Shown piece by piece: positions 43,648-53,217 of a DNA stretch of 64,000 nt. Both the position numbers and the translations under genes were made by a program. Numbering within the stretch: position 1 is the stretch's first letter; each line of letters starts with the position of its first letter. The notes below the pieces were generated by a model. The model made no database searches. It was not told where the DNA came from and was given only the letters and a program-made list of their open reading frames with translations. Where the stretch lies: the NCBI GenBank assembly GCA_014896355.1, contig JADBKO010000015.1, positions 1 to 64,000 on the forward strand, read 5' to 3'. Source of the DNA: Bacillota bacterium (GTDB taxonomy: Bacteria; Bacillota; UBA5301; Bu52).

Positions 43648-45129
43648 TCAGAGGATGATGCAGATCAGGCCGCCGCTGCCTTCGTTGACAATGCGGCTGA
43701 TGGTCTCCTGCAGCTTTACGCGGGCATCCTCCGGCATCTGCAGGATCTTGGTGCGCAGGCTGTCTTCCACCAGGTCTTCCAGAGGCTTGCCCAGGAAGGT
43801 GGATTCCCAGATGCGCGCCGGATCATTCTCCATCTCCTCCGTAAGATAGCGCAGCATCTCTTCCCCCTGCTTTTCGGTGCCCACGAAAGGCGTGACCTCG
43901 GCTTCGATTTCCGTACGGATCAGGTGGATGGAGCTGGCCCGTGCCCGCAGCCGCACGCCAAAACGTCCGCCCTGCCGGAAAAGCTCCGGCGGCTCGAACT
44001 CGATGTCCTCCCGGGTGGGCATGGCTACGCCGTAGCCCGTGGCTTGCAGTTCCTCCAGCGCCTGTGCCACCTTGTCGAAGCGCTTTTTGGCCGCCGCCAG
44101 CTCCTGCAGCACGCTGACGAGCTGATGGTCGCCGCTGATGGCCAGTCCCGTGAGATCACTGACAACCTGATAGAACAACTCCTGCTTCACATTGATCAGA
44201 ATGTCCGCCTGCCCGGTGCCCAGATCGACACCGCGCAGCTGGGCGGTCTCCACCCAATCCAGCTCCTCCAGAGCGTGCACCACGGAGCGCAGATCCCGCA
44301 CCCGTTCTACTTTGGCGATCTCTTGCCACACTTCTTCCTGGGCCTTTTGCCGCAGCCAGTTGTCCTGCTGCAGGTGATCCACCCAGCGTGACAAATGCAG
44401 GCGGACTTCCCGCACCGGGAATTCGTAAAGAGCCCTCTCCAGGATATCCAAAAGCTCCTGCTGGTCGATATCCAACAAATTGCAGGGCACCACCGGCACG
44501 TCGTATCTATGGCTCAGGCGCTCCGCCAGTTCCATGGTCTCGTCACGGCGCGGGTGGCGGGAGTTGAGCAGGACCACAAAGGGCTTTCCCAACTCCTTCA
44601 GCTCCCGAATCACGCGCTCCTCCGCCTCCAGGTAATTCTCCCGAGGAATGTCGGTGATGCTGCCGTCGGTGGTGACCACTACGCCCAGAGTGGCATGCTC
44701 CTGCATGACCTTGCGGGTTCCGAACTCCGCCGCTTCTTCGAAGGGGATCTCCTGTTCATGCCACGGGGTACGCACCATACGGGGGTAGCCTTCTTCTTCC
44801 TCGATGCCCCGGGCGCCGGGGATGGAGAATCCCACGCAGTCAACGAGCCGGACCCGCAGATGCAGGCTATCCCCCACTGTCAGATGCACGGCGCGCTCCG
44901 GGACGAACTTGGGTTCCGTGGTCATCACCGTGCGGCCGGCACCGCTTTGCGGCAATTCATCCTTGGTACGCTCGCGTAGAACCGGGTCGGCGATGCTGGG
45001 GAGAACCAGAAGGTCCATGAAGCGCTTGATAAAGGTGGATTTTCCCGTCCGCATGGCACCGACCACGCCGAAATAGATGTCCCCGCCGGTGCGTTCGGCC
45101 AGGTCCCGGAAAAGGTCGTATCGTTCCAT
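43648..45129 (-). CDS. spoIVA: Stage IV sporulation protein A
   Basis: The ATPase that forms the base of the spore coat around the forespore. The 493-residue protein matches the family over its full length, with MERYDLFRDLAERTGGDIYFGVVG, Walker A GAMRTGKST (24-32), an SRHPRR region and the conserved C-terminus GSGGLICIIL. GAGGAGGGA lies upstream of the ATG. In B. subtilis it is transcribed by sigma-E from the mother cell; a sigma-E-like promoter is seen at 45255-45283. It follows gpsA as in many Firmicutes. Confidence 0.97.
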   Translation of the reverse strand: MERYDLFRDLAERTGGDIYFGVVGAMRTGKSTFIKRFMDLLVLPSIADPVLRERTKDELPQSGAGRTVMTTEPKFVPERAVHLTVGDSLHLRVRLVDCVGFSIPGARGIEEEEGYPRMVRTPWHEQEIPFEEAAEFGTRKVMQEHATLGVVVTTDGSITDIPRENYLEAEERVIRELKELGKPFVVLLNSRHPRRDETMELAERLSHRYDVPVVPCNLLDIDQQELLDILERALYEFPVREVRLHLSRWVDHLQQDNWLRQKAQEEVWQEIAKVERVRDLRSVVHALEELDWVETAQLRGVDLGTGQADILINVKQELFYQVVSDLTGLAISGDHQLVSVLQELAAAKKRFDKVAQALEELQATGYGVAMPTREDIEFEPPELFRQGGRFGVRLRARASSIHLIRTEIEAEVTPFVGTEKQGEEMLRYLTEEMENDPARIWESTFLGKPLEDLVEDSLRTKILQMPEDARVKLQETISRIVNEGSGGLICIIL

Positions 45130-45254
45130 GGGTTCTACGGTCCCTCCTCGGTGCTCCCTGCCCCCTGTTGCCTCCCGTCTGGGCGGGGGCGTGGCTGGAT
45201 GGGCCCTGGGCCACAGGAGGAAGACTCAGTCAGCACCCGGATTAATACGGTAAA

Positions 45255-45283
45255 TATATATGAGCCCTGCGGGCGGTTATGAT
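45255..45283 (-). promoter_or_regulatory. Sigma-E-like promoter of spoIVA
   Basis: Minus strand ATCATAAC (45276-45283), 13 bases, CATATATA (45255-45262). This resembles the sigma-E pattern (about GTCATATT, 13-15 bases, CATACANT) and lies 126 bases before spoIVA, outside gpsA. Confidence 0.55.
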
Positions 45284-45304
45284 GAGGAGACTGCTCCCGT
45301 CCTC

Positions 45305-46366
45305 TCAGCTGCGCCAGTCGTTGCGTTCCGCTTCCTGGGTGAACCGCCGTTCCATGAGCTGGCCGACGCCTTCCGAAGGTGGCAGCCCCTCGAAAAGGAT
45401 CCGGCAGACTACTTCGGTGATGGGCACTTCCACACCCACCCGGGCTGCCAGTTCCCGTGCCGCCCGGGCGGTCTCCACCCCCTCCACCACCATCGGAGTT
45501 CCGGCCAACACTTCCTCCAGTCGTTTTCCGGCCCCGATGGCCCGCCCGGTGCGGGCATTGCGGCTATGCGTGCTGGTGCAGGTAACGATGAGATCCCCCA
45601 TGCCGGAGAGACCGGCGAAGGTCTCCGGCCGGGCGCCCAATCTCAACCCCAGGCGCGCCATCTCCGCCAGCCCCCGCGTCATGAGAGCCGCCCGGGTGTT
45701 GTCGCCCAGCTGCAGGCCATCCGAGATGCCGGCGGCCAGGGCGATTACGTTTTTCAGGGCGCCGCCGTATTCAACGCCGGCCAAGTCGGAAGTGGTGTAC
45801 ACGCGAAACCGGGGCGTGGAGAAGAGGTGTTGCAGGATGGCGGCGGTTTCCGCCGACGGGCTGCCGATCACTGCCGCGGCCGGCAGAAACCTACCGACCT
45901 CCTCGGCATGGTTGGGGCCGGACAGACTGGCAATGTGGCCATGCCACGCGGCCGGCAGCTCAGACGCCAGCACCTGGGACATCCGCAGCATGGTTTTCCG
46001 CTCCAAGCCCTTGGCCACATTGACGAAATAGGGAGGGGTACCTGTCTGGGCGACTGCAGCACCGGCGCCTTTTTTTCGGAGAACAGGCAGCAGCATCCGC
46101 ACCACTGACCGCAGATGCTGGGCAGGGACCGCCAGAACCACCACCCAGGCTCCGGCCAGGGCCTCCTCCACATCGGCGGTGATCCGCACCTGCGGGGGAA
46201 TCCGCACCCCCGGCAGGTACACAGAGTTCACCCGCCCCTGGCGAAGCTCCTCTGCAAAATCCGGACGCCGGGCCCACAGAGTGACTTGCCGGAACCGCTG
46301 CGCCAATAGGCAACTTAAGGCGGTGCCCCAGCCCCCGGCACCGATCACCGCCACTTGCGGGTCCAT
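45305..46366 (-). CDS. gpsA: NAD(P)H-dependent glycerol-3-phosphate dehydrogenase
   Basis: Reduces dihydroxyacetone phosphate to sn-glycerol 3-phosphate, the start of phospholipid synthesis. The 353-residue protein has the Rossmann loop GAGGWGT (9-15), the SGPNHAEEV stretch, the catalytic ALKNVIALAAG and the GMGDLIVTCTSTHSRN motif. PlsY, encoded just before it, uses its product. The gene starts right at the plsY stop (TAGATG). Confidence 0.96.
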   Translation of the reverse strand: MDPQVAVIGAGGWGTALSCLLAQRFRQVTLWARRPDFAEELRQGRVNSVYLPGVRIPPQVRITADVEEALAGAWVVVLAVPAQHLRSVVRMLLPVLRKKGAGAAVAQTGTPPYFVNVAKGLERKTMLRMSQVLASELPAAWHGHIASLSGPNHAEEVGRFLPAAAVIGSPSAETAAILQHLFSTPRFRVYTTSDLAGVEYGGALKNVIALAAGISDGLQLGDNTRAALMTRGLAEMARLGLRLGARPETFAGLSGMGDLIVTCTSTHSRNARTGRAIGAGKRLEEVLAGTPMVVEGVETARAARELAARVGVEVPITEVVCRILFEGLPPSEGVGQLMERRFTQEAERNDWRS

Positions 46367-47005
46367 CTAGGCCTTGCCGCCTCCGGTACGCGGACCGCCT
46401 TCCTTAGGGGGAACACGCTGCCCGATACGGTATTCGGTGCCCGCCAGCAGCCTGTGGATATTGGCCTTGTGCCGCCAGATCACTAGCACGGCCACGGGGG
46501 TGATGCAATAAAAGAAAAGCGGCGGATAATGAAACAGCCACACTGCCGCCGGCGTAACCAAGGCGGCCGCGATGGAGGCGGCCGAAACGTAGCGGCTCAG
46601 GGCCAGGACCAGCAGCCAAACCGCTGCTGCCGCCACGGCCGCCCAAGGAGTCAGCCCCACCAGCACTCCCAAAGACGTGGCTACACCCCGTCCTCCCCGG
46701 AAGCGGAGGAACACGGACCAGTTGTGGCCCAAAATGGCGGCCACTCCGCACAGAATGCCTGCCACCGGCCCCCCGATCATAAGGCCGGCCCAGGAAGCCA
46801 GAAGGCCCTTGCCAGCGTCGGCCACGAACACAGGCGCAGCCGGCAGGGGACCCAGCACCCGCAGCACATTGGTGGCCCCGATGTTGCCGCTGCCGTGTTG
46901 GCGGATGTCCACGCCGCTGGCGAAATGAGATACCAGATATCCGAACGGCACGGCCCCAAGCAAATATGCCAAAGGGATCAAAAGCAGGATCCAGAGGCTG
47001 ATCAA
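46367..47005 (-). CDS. plsY: Acyl-phosphate glycerol-3-phosphate acyltransferase
   Basis: An integral membrane enzyme that acylates glycerol 3-phosphate with acyl phosphate. The 212-residue protein has five or more membrane helices and the three PlsY motifs: GSGNIGATNVLR (38-49), GHNWSVFLRFRGGRGVAT (about 92-109) and, near the end, the short RHKANIHRLLAGTE stretch. TTG start with AGAAGGGA upstream. It forms the der-plsY-gpsA-spoIVA block. Confidence 0.95.
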   Translation of the reverse strand: MISLWILLLIPLAYLLGAVPFGYLVSHFASGVDIRQHGSGNIGATNVLRVLGPLPAAPVFVADAGKGLLASWAGLMIGGPVAGILCGVAAILGHNWSVFLRFRGGRGVATSLGVLVGLTPWAAVAAAAVWLLVLALSRYVSAASIAAALVTPAAVWLFHYPPLFFYCITPVAVLVIWRHKANIHRLLAGTEYRIGQRVPPKEGGPRTGGGKA

Positions 47006-47035
47006 TGGATATCCCTTCTCTGGCCCGCCCAGGTC

Positions 47036-48349
47036 CTACTGCTTCGGCTCCGGGATCAGCCGGATGGGCGTGCCTGTAAAATCAAAACTCTCCCGTAGCC
47101 GGTTCTCCAGATACCGCAGATAAGAAAAATGGATAGCGTCCGGCTCGTTGGTCACCACAGCGAAGGAGGGTGGACGCACGCCCTTCTGATAGACCCGGAA
47201 AATCCGCACAGGCTGCTTCCCTGCGCCGGCCGGAGGCTGCCGGACCACGGCGTCCTCCATGACCTCCCGCAGGGCTTTGTCCGGCACCTGCAGCGCGTTG
47301 GCCTGTGCCGACTGCCAGACCGCCTCCATGAGCGACTCCAGTCCCTGGCCGTTCCGGACCGAGATGCAATGGACCGGCGCATAATCCAGGAACGGCAGTT
47401 CGCTGTGCACAGCCCGTTCCCAGCTGGCCCGGTCGCGCCGCCCCTTCTCGACCTGATCCCACTTGTTGAACGCCACCACCTGCGCCTTGCCGGCCTCATG
47501 GCCCAGGCCGATAATGCGCTTGTCCTGCTCCGTGATGCCGACGCTGGCATCCAACAGAGATACGACGGCTTGGGCCCGCTCCACAGCCCGCATGGCCCGC
47601 AGGACACTGTAGTACTCCAGGGACTCCCTCACCCGGCTTTGGCGCCGGATCCCGGCGGTGTCGATGAGAAGCATACGCCGGCCTTTCCATGTAAAGGGCG
47701 TATCCACCGCATCGCGGGTGGTGCCTGGGACATCGCTGACGATGACCCGCTCTTCTCCTACCCAGGCATTGACCAGCGAGGATTTTCCTACGTTGGGGCG
47801 GCCCACGATGGCGATTCCCAGACTCTCCTGCGCCTCGTCACCGGTGTCCGCCGGCGGAAACGCTGCCACCACCCGGTCCAGCAGGTCCCCGATGCCCATG
47901 CCGTGCAGCGCCGAGATGGCCACGGGCTCCCCGAGCCCCAAGCCATAGAACTCCATGGCCGCAGCGGCGCCCAGGTCGTGCTCCACTTTGTTCACCGCCA
48001 CCACCACCGGCTTGTGCTGCCGGCGGAGGAACTGGGCCACGTCCTGATCAGCACCCAGGAGCCCCTGGCGCCCGTCGGTCAGGAAGACGATCACATCCGC
48101 CTCGCTGGCGGCAATCTCTGCCTGGCGCCGGGTGGAAGTCACGATGAGGTCTTCTTCCTCCGTTTGAAAGCCGCCCGTGTCCACCAGGGTGAACGGGCGC
48201 CCCCGCCATTCCACGGCCGCATACAACCTGTCGCGGGTTACCCCGGGGGTATCCTCCACGATGGCAAGGCGGCGGCCAGCCAAGCGGTTGAACAGAGTGG
48301 ACTTGCCCACATTGGGGCGGCCCAGGATGGCCACAATGGGCTTAGACAA
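47036..48349 (-). CDS. der: Ribosome-assembly GTPase Der (EngA)
   Basis: A GTPase with two GTP-binding domains in tandem, needed for 50S maturation. The 437-residue protein has GRPNVGKST (about 8-16) and GRPNVGKSS (about 182-190), matching DTGGF/DTAGI, NKVE/NKWD signatures, and the C-terminal KH-like domain. TTG start 48349 overlaps the stop of the DUF512 gene by 8 bases. Length is normal. Confidence 0.96.
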   Translation of the reverse strand: MSKPIVAILGRPNVGKSTLFNRLAGRRLAIVEDTPGVTRDRLYAAVEWRGRPFTLVDTGGFQTEEEDLIVTSTRRQAEIAASEADVIVFLTDGRQGLLGADQDVAQFLRRQHKPVVVAVNKVEHDLGAAAAMEFYGLGLGEPVAISALHGMGIGDLLDRVVAAFPPADTGDEAQESLGIAIVGRPNVGKSSLVNAWVGEERVIVSDVPGTTRDAVDTPFTWKGRRMLLIDTAGIRRQSRVRESLEYYSVLRAMRAVERAQAVVSLLDASVGITEQDKRIIGLGHEAGKAQVVAFNKWDQVEKGRRDRASWERAVHSELPFLDYAPVHCISVRNGQGLESLMEAVWQSAQANALQVPDKALREVMEDAVVRQPPAGAGKQPVRIFRVYQKGVRPPSFAVVTNEPDAIHFSYLRYLENRLRESFDFTGTPIRLIPEPKQ

Positions 48350-49829
48350 TGTCGATCCCCATTTCTTCGCCGACTTTGGGCGGATCGGCGTCAGGATGGG
48401 CAGGGCCGAGGGGCGCATCAAACCGCTGCACGCCTGCCGGCATCCCGTCTCTGCCACCGCCGCGGCCCAGCAGAGTTTCCACCAGAATTCCGCCGTGGAC
48501 GGGCAGCACATAGACCGGCACGCCCATGGCCCGGGCCAAGTCGGCAGGAGTCATGCCGTCCAGAGTCACCCCGCCGCCGGACTGAAACAAGACCGCCGGC
48601 AACAGAACCCCGTCCGCCGGAGGCTCCCCGCCCCGGCCCCAACGGGTTTCCCAGCCCGCCAGCAAGTCCGCCCCGCCCAGAAGGCCGGTACACGTCACTT
48701 CCGGGCCGAAGAGCCGGTTTTCCACGGCATGAACCTCCACCACCAGCCCCTGCACGTCCCGAAGACGAGAGACCACCGGTTCCAGCACTTCGGCGCCTAA
48801 CCGGCCCGTGAGGACGATCCAATGTCGCGGCGGTTGCCTGGCCGCAATGTCCCGTGTGGCCAGGGAGGCCTGAGCCCAAAAACGCCGGACCAGCCCCACG
48901 CCGTTTTCCAGCTGCGGATATCCCTCGTAGCTGACAACCCCAGGCGGCGTCTCCCCCGCGCACAGGTAGAACTCGTCCGCCGCGTAGACCAGGCGGGTTC
49001 CCAGGCGGCGGCGAAACTCCTTCTGCCAGCGCCGCACCATGCGAACGATGTCCCGGCATTCCGCAGGCCGGAACCGCCGCAACGGAGGCAACCCCTGGCG
49101 ATGCGAGGTCAGACCCACGGGGACCAGGGCGATGCTGGCGACTCCCGGCACCATGCCTGCCAGATCTTCCACGGTGCGCTCCAGCTGCTTCCCGTCGTTG
49201 AAGCCGGGCACCAACACCACCTGGCAGTGGACCTGAATGCCGCCCTCCACCAACCTGTGCAAGGCCGACAGGATGTCGGCCGCCCGCGGATTTCTCATGA
49301 GTCGTACGCGGGTCTGCCCATCCGTTGCATGCACCGAGACGAACAACGGGCTCAGACGTTGCTGGAAGATCCGGGCGTAATCCCTCTCCGTCAGGTTGGT
49401 CAGCGTGATAAAACTGCCGTGCCAAAAGGAAAGGCGGAAATCATCATCCTTCACATACAGCGTAGGCCGCATCCCAGGCGGCATCTGGTCCACGAAACAG
49501 AACTGGCAGTGATTGGTACAGCGCCGTATGCCGTCGAAAACCGCAGAACGGAACTCCAGCCCCAGATCTGCATCCGGGCTCTTCTCAAGGCGCACCTGGT
49601 ACGGGGTCCCGTCCTGGCGTTCCAGGTCCAGGACCACCCAAGGCTCGCTCACCTGCAGCTTATAATCAATGATGTCCCGCACCGGCTGCCCGTTGACCCG
49701 CAGCAATCGGTGCCCGGGCTCGATCCCTGCCTTCCAGGCCAATCCGCCGGGCGTCACCCGCGCGATGTCCGCCGCTGGCGGGCGTGCCGACCCTTTCTTG
49801 CCAGGCTCCGAATCTATCAGAGGATCCAT
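48342..49829 (-). CDS. DUF512 radical SAM protein
   Basis: A 495-residue protein with an N-terminal PDZ-like stretch (IARVTPGGLAWKAGIEPGHRLLRVNG), a radical SAM cluster motif CTNHCQFC (Cys104, 108, 111) and the C-terminal DUF512 domain. It is the conserved partner of der in many Clostridia; its reaction is unknown. The longest open frame starts further up, but ATG 49829 has GGAGG right before it. rpsA ends 86 bases upstream. Confidence 0.88.
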   Translation of the reverse strand: MDPLIDSEPGKKGSARPPAADIARVTPGGLAWKAGIEPGHRLLRVNGQPVRDIIDYKLQVSEPWVVLDLERQDGTPYQVRLEKSPDADLGLEFRSAVFDGIRRCTNHCQFCFVDQMPPGMRPTLYVKDDDFRLSFWHGSFITLTNLTERDYARIFQQRLSPLFVSVHATDGQTRVRLMRNPRAADILSALHRLVEGGIQVHCQVVLVPGFNDGKQLERTVEDLAGMVPGVASIALVPVGLTSHRQGLPPLRRFRPAECRDIVRMVRRWQKEFRRRLGTRLVYAADEFYLCAGETPPGVVSYEGYPQLENGVGLVRRFWAQASLATRDIAARQPPRHWIVLTGRLGAEVLEPVVSRLRDVQGLVVEVHAVENRLFGPEVTCTGLLGGADLLAGWETRWGRGGEPPADGVLLPAVLFQSGGGVTLDGMTPADLARAMGVPVYVLPVHGGILVETLLGRGGGRDGMPAGVQRFDAPLGPAHPDADPPKVGEEMGIDIV

Positions 49830-49915
49830 ATTCCTCCATATCCTGATTACGACAGACGGCAAAGCCCCCGCCGGCCTTGCCGTCTGCAGGTACCCGCCTC
49901 TCTGCACGGGACCGG

Positions 49916-51409
49916 TTACTGCTTCCCGGCTTTCTCCTTCTCCTCCAGCAGGCGGCCGATATTCACCACGTCGCCCAGGGAGAAGTGGGAACCATCATTC
50001 GCCGGAGGCTGCGGCGTTTCCTCCCGCGAGGCGGAAGCCTTTTCATCCGCCTGCGCATGGCGTTCCCGGCCGGCATCCGGCCGCTGGGGCTTCTCTCCCT
50101 CCGGCTCCTTCGGCATGGCTTCCCGGATGCTCAGGCTCACCCGGTGTGCCTCCGTGTCGATGTTGAGGATCTTGACCGGCACCTGTTGGCCGGGTTGCAC
50201 CACATCACTGGCCTTGGCCACCCGGTGCGGCGCCAACTGGGAGATGTGGACCAGGCCCTCGATGCCGTCTTCCAGCTTCACGAATGCCCCGAAATCCACA
50301 ACCCGCGTCACCTCGCCGGTGACGATCTGTCCTACCTGGTACTTCTGGGTGATGGTATCCCAGGGATCGGGCAGCGTCTGCTTCAGGCCCAGAGAGATTC
50401 GCCGCGCTTCCCGGTCCACGTGGAGAATCATGACTTTGATCTTGTCGCCTTCCTTGAGGATGTCCGACGGATGCCGGACGCGGCTGTAGGCCATCTCGGA
50501 GATGTGGAGCAGGCCTTCCAACCCGTAACCCAGATCGACGAAGGCGCCGAAGCTGGTCAGACGCTTGACCTCCCCCTCTACGATCTGGCCGGGCTCCAGG
50601 GTCTCCAACAACTTCTGCCGGGCTTGCTCCCGCTCTTCCTGCTCCACCAACTTGTGGGAGAGCACGACGTTGCGGCGATCCTCTTCCAGTTCCAGGATCT
50701 TGAAAGTCATCTGCTTGCCGACCAACGAGTCCAGATCCTCAATATAATCGGCGGAGACATGGGATGCCGGCACAAAACCCCGCACACCCACATCCACCAG
50801 AAGACCGCCCTTCACCCGCTCCCGCACCACGGCCTGCAGGGTCCCGCCCTGCTTTTTCAGTTCCACCAAGTGATCCCAGGCCCGGACCGCGTCCGCCCGC
50901 TTCTTGGAGACGATCACATTGCCGCTTTCGCCTTCCTCCATCTTGAGGATGGTCACGTAGATCTCGTCCCCCACATGGACGACCTGGCTGGGATCACTCA
51001 CGGGCACATGGCTGAGGTGCTCCTTGGGGATGACCGCCTCGGATTTATAGCCGATATCCACCAGCACCTCATTGGGATCCACCTGCACCACCCGGGCCTT
51101 CACAATCTGCCCCGGGGCGATGCGGGCAAAACTCTTCTCATAGGCCTGCGCCGCCTCCTGAGCCGTAGCCTGGGAGGGCTGCGCGGCCGTTGCCTGCGCC
51201 GTCTCACCCGCCTGCTGCCGGCCGGCCGGCTCGGGGGTTCCTGCCACCGGGGCAGCAGCGTTGGCCGTAGGAGAGCCAGCATCGCCGGCCTCCTGCGCCG
51301 CCGGAGCCCCTGCCAACGCAGGAGCCGTCGCGGGAGCCTGTGCAGTCCCCTCTTCCGGATGATCCTGTTGGGTTTCCACGGGTGCCTGGGTCCTTTCGTC
51401 CGTCATCAT
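49916..51409 (-). CDS. rpsA: 30S ribosomal protein S1
   Basis: A 497-residue protein with four S1 RNA-binding domains (about residues 95-170, 185-255, 270-345 and 355-430), for example GQIVEGEVKRLTSFGAFVDLGYGLEGLLHISEM and GQIVTGEVTRVVDFGAFVKLEDGIEGLVHISQL. The first ~88 residues are an Ala/Pro/Gln-rich, probably disordered extension not usual in the family, and the C-terminus is charged. It follows ispH by 51 bases, an order often seen in Clostridia where the two may even be fused. Confidence 0.92.
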   Translation of the reverse strand: MMTDERTQAPVETQQDHPEEGTAQAPATAPALAGAPAAQEAGDAGSPTANAAAPVAGTPEPAGRQQAGETAQATAAQPSQATAQEAAQAYEKSFARIAPGQIVKARVVQVDPNEVLVDIGYKSEAVIPKEHLSHVPVSDPSQVVHVGDEIYVTILKMEEGESGNVIVSKKRADAVRAWDHLVELKKQGGTLQAVVRERVKGGLLVDVGVRGFVPASHVSADYIEDLDSLVGKQMTFKILELEEDRRNVVLSHKLVEQEEREQARQKLLETLEPGQIVEGEVKRLTSFGAFVDLGYGLEGLLHISEMAYSRVRHPSDILKEGDKIKVMILHVDREARRISLGLKQTLPDPWDTITQKYQVGQIVTGEVTRVVDFGAFVKLEDGIEGLVHISQLAPHRVAKASDVVQPGQQVPVKILNIDTEAHRVSLSIREAMPKEPEGEKPQRPDAGRERHAQADEKASASREETPQPPANDGSHFSLGDVVNIGRLLEEKEKAGKQ

Positions 51410-51460
51410 TCTCCGCCACCTGTCTCCGTGCCCAAGTGGGCACCGCTTTCCTTTTTTCCT

Positions 51461-52369
51461 TTATTCCTCGGCCGTGCCGGAAGCCGTCTGAACTCCGGCA
51501 GGCCTTTGGTCGCAGGCGGTCACGCGGGCATCCGGAAGCATCTCCCGGATGCGCCGGATCACGTCCTCGATCACCCAATCTGGGGTGGAGGCCCCAGCGG
51601 TGATCCCTACCTTTTCCACCCCATCGAACCAGACAGGGTTCAGGTCCGCCGCACCTTCCACGAGAAAGGCGCGGGCCCCTTCGCGGCTGCAAATCTCCGC
51701 CAACTTGTTGGTGTTGGCGCTGTTCCGGCCGCCGACCACCAGCATCAGGGGGAACTCTCTGGCCATCTCTTGCGCCTCGTCCTGTCTCTCCCGAGTGGCA
51801 GAGCAGATGGTCTGGTGAACCACAACCTCCAGCGCCTGTTCCAGCACAGCGGCCACACATTCCTGAAAGACGCTGAGGATCTGCGTAGTCTGGGCCACCA
51901 CGCCGACTTTCTTGGAAAGTCTGTGCCGGCGCACCTCGTCCGGACTGCTGACCACCAACGCCCTATACCCGGTGGCGCCGCTGACCCCTTCCACTTCGGG
52001 GTGGTTGGGATCCCCCACGATGAGCACCTGATACCCGGCGGCAGCCAGCTCCGCCGCCCGTTTCTGGGCTCGTCCTACGAAGGGGCACGTGGCGTCCACC
52101 ACGTGCAGGCCCTGGCCTTTGGCCTGAGCCAGCTGTTCCGGCGGGAGGCCATGGGTCCGGATGATCACAGTGCCCTGCTTGAGCCGGGAAAGGTCTTCCG
52201 CCACCTGGATCCCCCGGCGGGCCAGCTGTGCCACCGCTTGTTCATTATGAATCAACGGGCCCAGCGTGTAAATGGGCCCAGGAGTATGCTCGGCGGTCTT
52301 CTTCGCCAAATCCATGGCCCGACGGACGCCGAAGCAGTATCCGGCCGTCTGGGCCACGCGGATTTCCAT
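51461..52369 (-). CDS. ispH: 4-hydroxy-3-methylbut-2-enyl diphosphate reductase
   Basis: The last step of the MEP isoprenoid route, giving IPP and DMAPP. The 302-residue protein has the three [4Fe-4S] cysteines Cys12 (GYCFGVRRA), Cys95 (DATCPFV) and Cys189 (TICSATRERQ), plus RTHG and NHPEVEG of the active site. A-rich, G-rich leader with GGAGG before the ATG. The 167 bases upstream contain a run of A/T-rich sequence and probably its promoter, not clearly resolved. Confidence 0.96.
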   Translation of the reverse strand: MEIRVAQTAGYCFGVRRAMDLAKKTAEHTPGPIYTLGPLIHNEQAVAQLARRGIQVAEDLSRLKQGTVIIRTHGLPPEQLAQAKGQGLHVVDATCPFVGRAQKRAAELAAAGYQVLIVGDPNHPEVEGVSGATGYRALVVSSPDEVRRHRLSKKVGVVAQTTQILSVFQECVAAVLEQALEVVVHQTICSATRERQDEAQEMAREFPLMLVVGGRNSANTNKLAEICSREGARAFLVEGAADLNPVWFDGVEKVGITAGASTPDWVIEDVIRRIREMLPDARVTACDQRPAGVQTASGTAEE

Positions 52370-52536
52370 TCGCTACCTCCTTGCCTTTTCCTTCTGATTT
52401 CTTTTCTTTCTGGTTTATTATGGAGTAATCTCAAAACCTATAACCAATCGGGCCACCCCCTGCGGACCTCGGAACATCCCATGCAAAGCTCAAGATATTT
52501 TGCTTCGCCATAAGCCTGAAAACTCCTGCTCCTCGC

Positions 52537-53217
52537 CTATTGGGCTTTCCGCAGGGATGGCGGGGCGTCCACGGAACCTTCCGCCAGCAGCTGATCCCGG
52601 AGGCCTGCGATGGCCAACATGATCCGGGCCGAGAACTGCGCCAGCGACTCCTTGGTGATCTCCCCGGCGGGGGGGTGAATCGGGGGACCCAGAAGCAGGC
52701 GGACCCGGGCCGGCCGCAGGAAGGCCCGCCCTTTGCGCAAGGCTTTTTCTGTTCCCACGATGGCGGCAGGAATCACGGGGGTGCCTGTTTTCATGGCCAG
52801 GAGCGCCACGCCACTCTGGGCTCTCTGCAAATGGCCGTCCAGGCTGCGGGTGCCTTCGGGAAAAATACCCAGCACTTCGCCGGCTTCCAGAACCTCCAGC
52901 CCGGCCCGGATGGCCTGCCGGTCGGCGTTGCCACGGCGCACCGGGAAGGAGCCGATCTTGCGGATCAGAAAGCCCAACACCGGGATGTGGAACAGCTCCT
53001 CCTTGGCCATGAAATGCACCAGCCGCGGCATGGCGGCTCCCACCAGAATCGGGTCCAGAATGCTCACATGATTGCAGGCCACCACCGCCGGGCCTGACGC
53101 CGGCAAGTTCTCCAGACCCTCGGTCTTCATGGCAAACAGGGCCTTGGCCAGGAAGCCCACGATGGCATGGGCTGTCCAGTACAGTGTCTTATACTTCCTC
53201 TCGACATTGGCGTACAA
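52537..53217 (-). CDS. plsC: 1-acyl-sn-glycerol-3-phosphate acyltransferase
   Basis: Adds the second acyl chain to give phosphatidic acid. The 226-residue protein has the HX4D motif NHVSILDP, GSFPVRRG, FPEGTRS and TPVIPAAIVG, the four blocks of the LPLAT family. The open frame extends far upstream inside cmk but is not homologous there; TTG 53217, overlapping the cmk end by 29 bases, begins LYANVERKYKTLYW, which fits. It is the last gene of the aromatic block. Confidence 0.92.
   Translation of the reverse strand: MYANVERKYKTLYWTAHAIVGFLAKALFAMKTEGLENLPASGPAVVACNHVSILDPILVGAAMPRLVHFMAKEELFHIPVLGFLIRKIGSFPVRRGNADRQAIRAGLEVLEAGEVLGIFPEGTRSLDGHLQRAQSGVALLAMKTGTPVIPAAIVGTEKALRKGRAFLRPARVRLLLGPPIHPPAGEITKESLAQFSARIMLAIAGLRDQLLAEGSVDAPPSLRKAQ

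Noticed and set aside
49877-52513. A very long plus-strand open frame (878 codons) opposite rpsA and ispH
   Set aside because: It is antisense to two well-conserved genes and shows no domain. Long antisense frames are expected at this GC content and codon bias.
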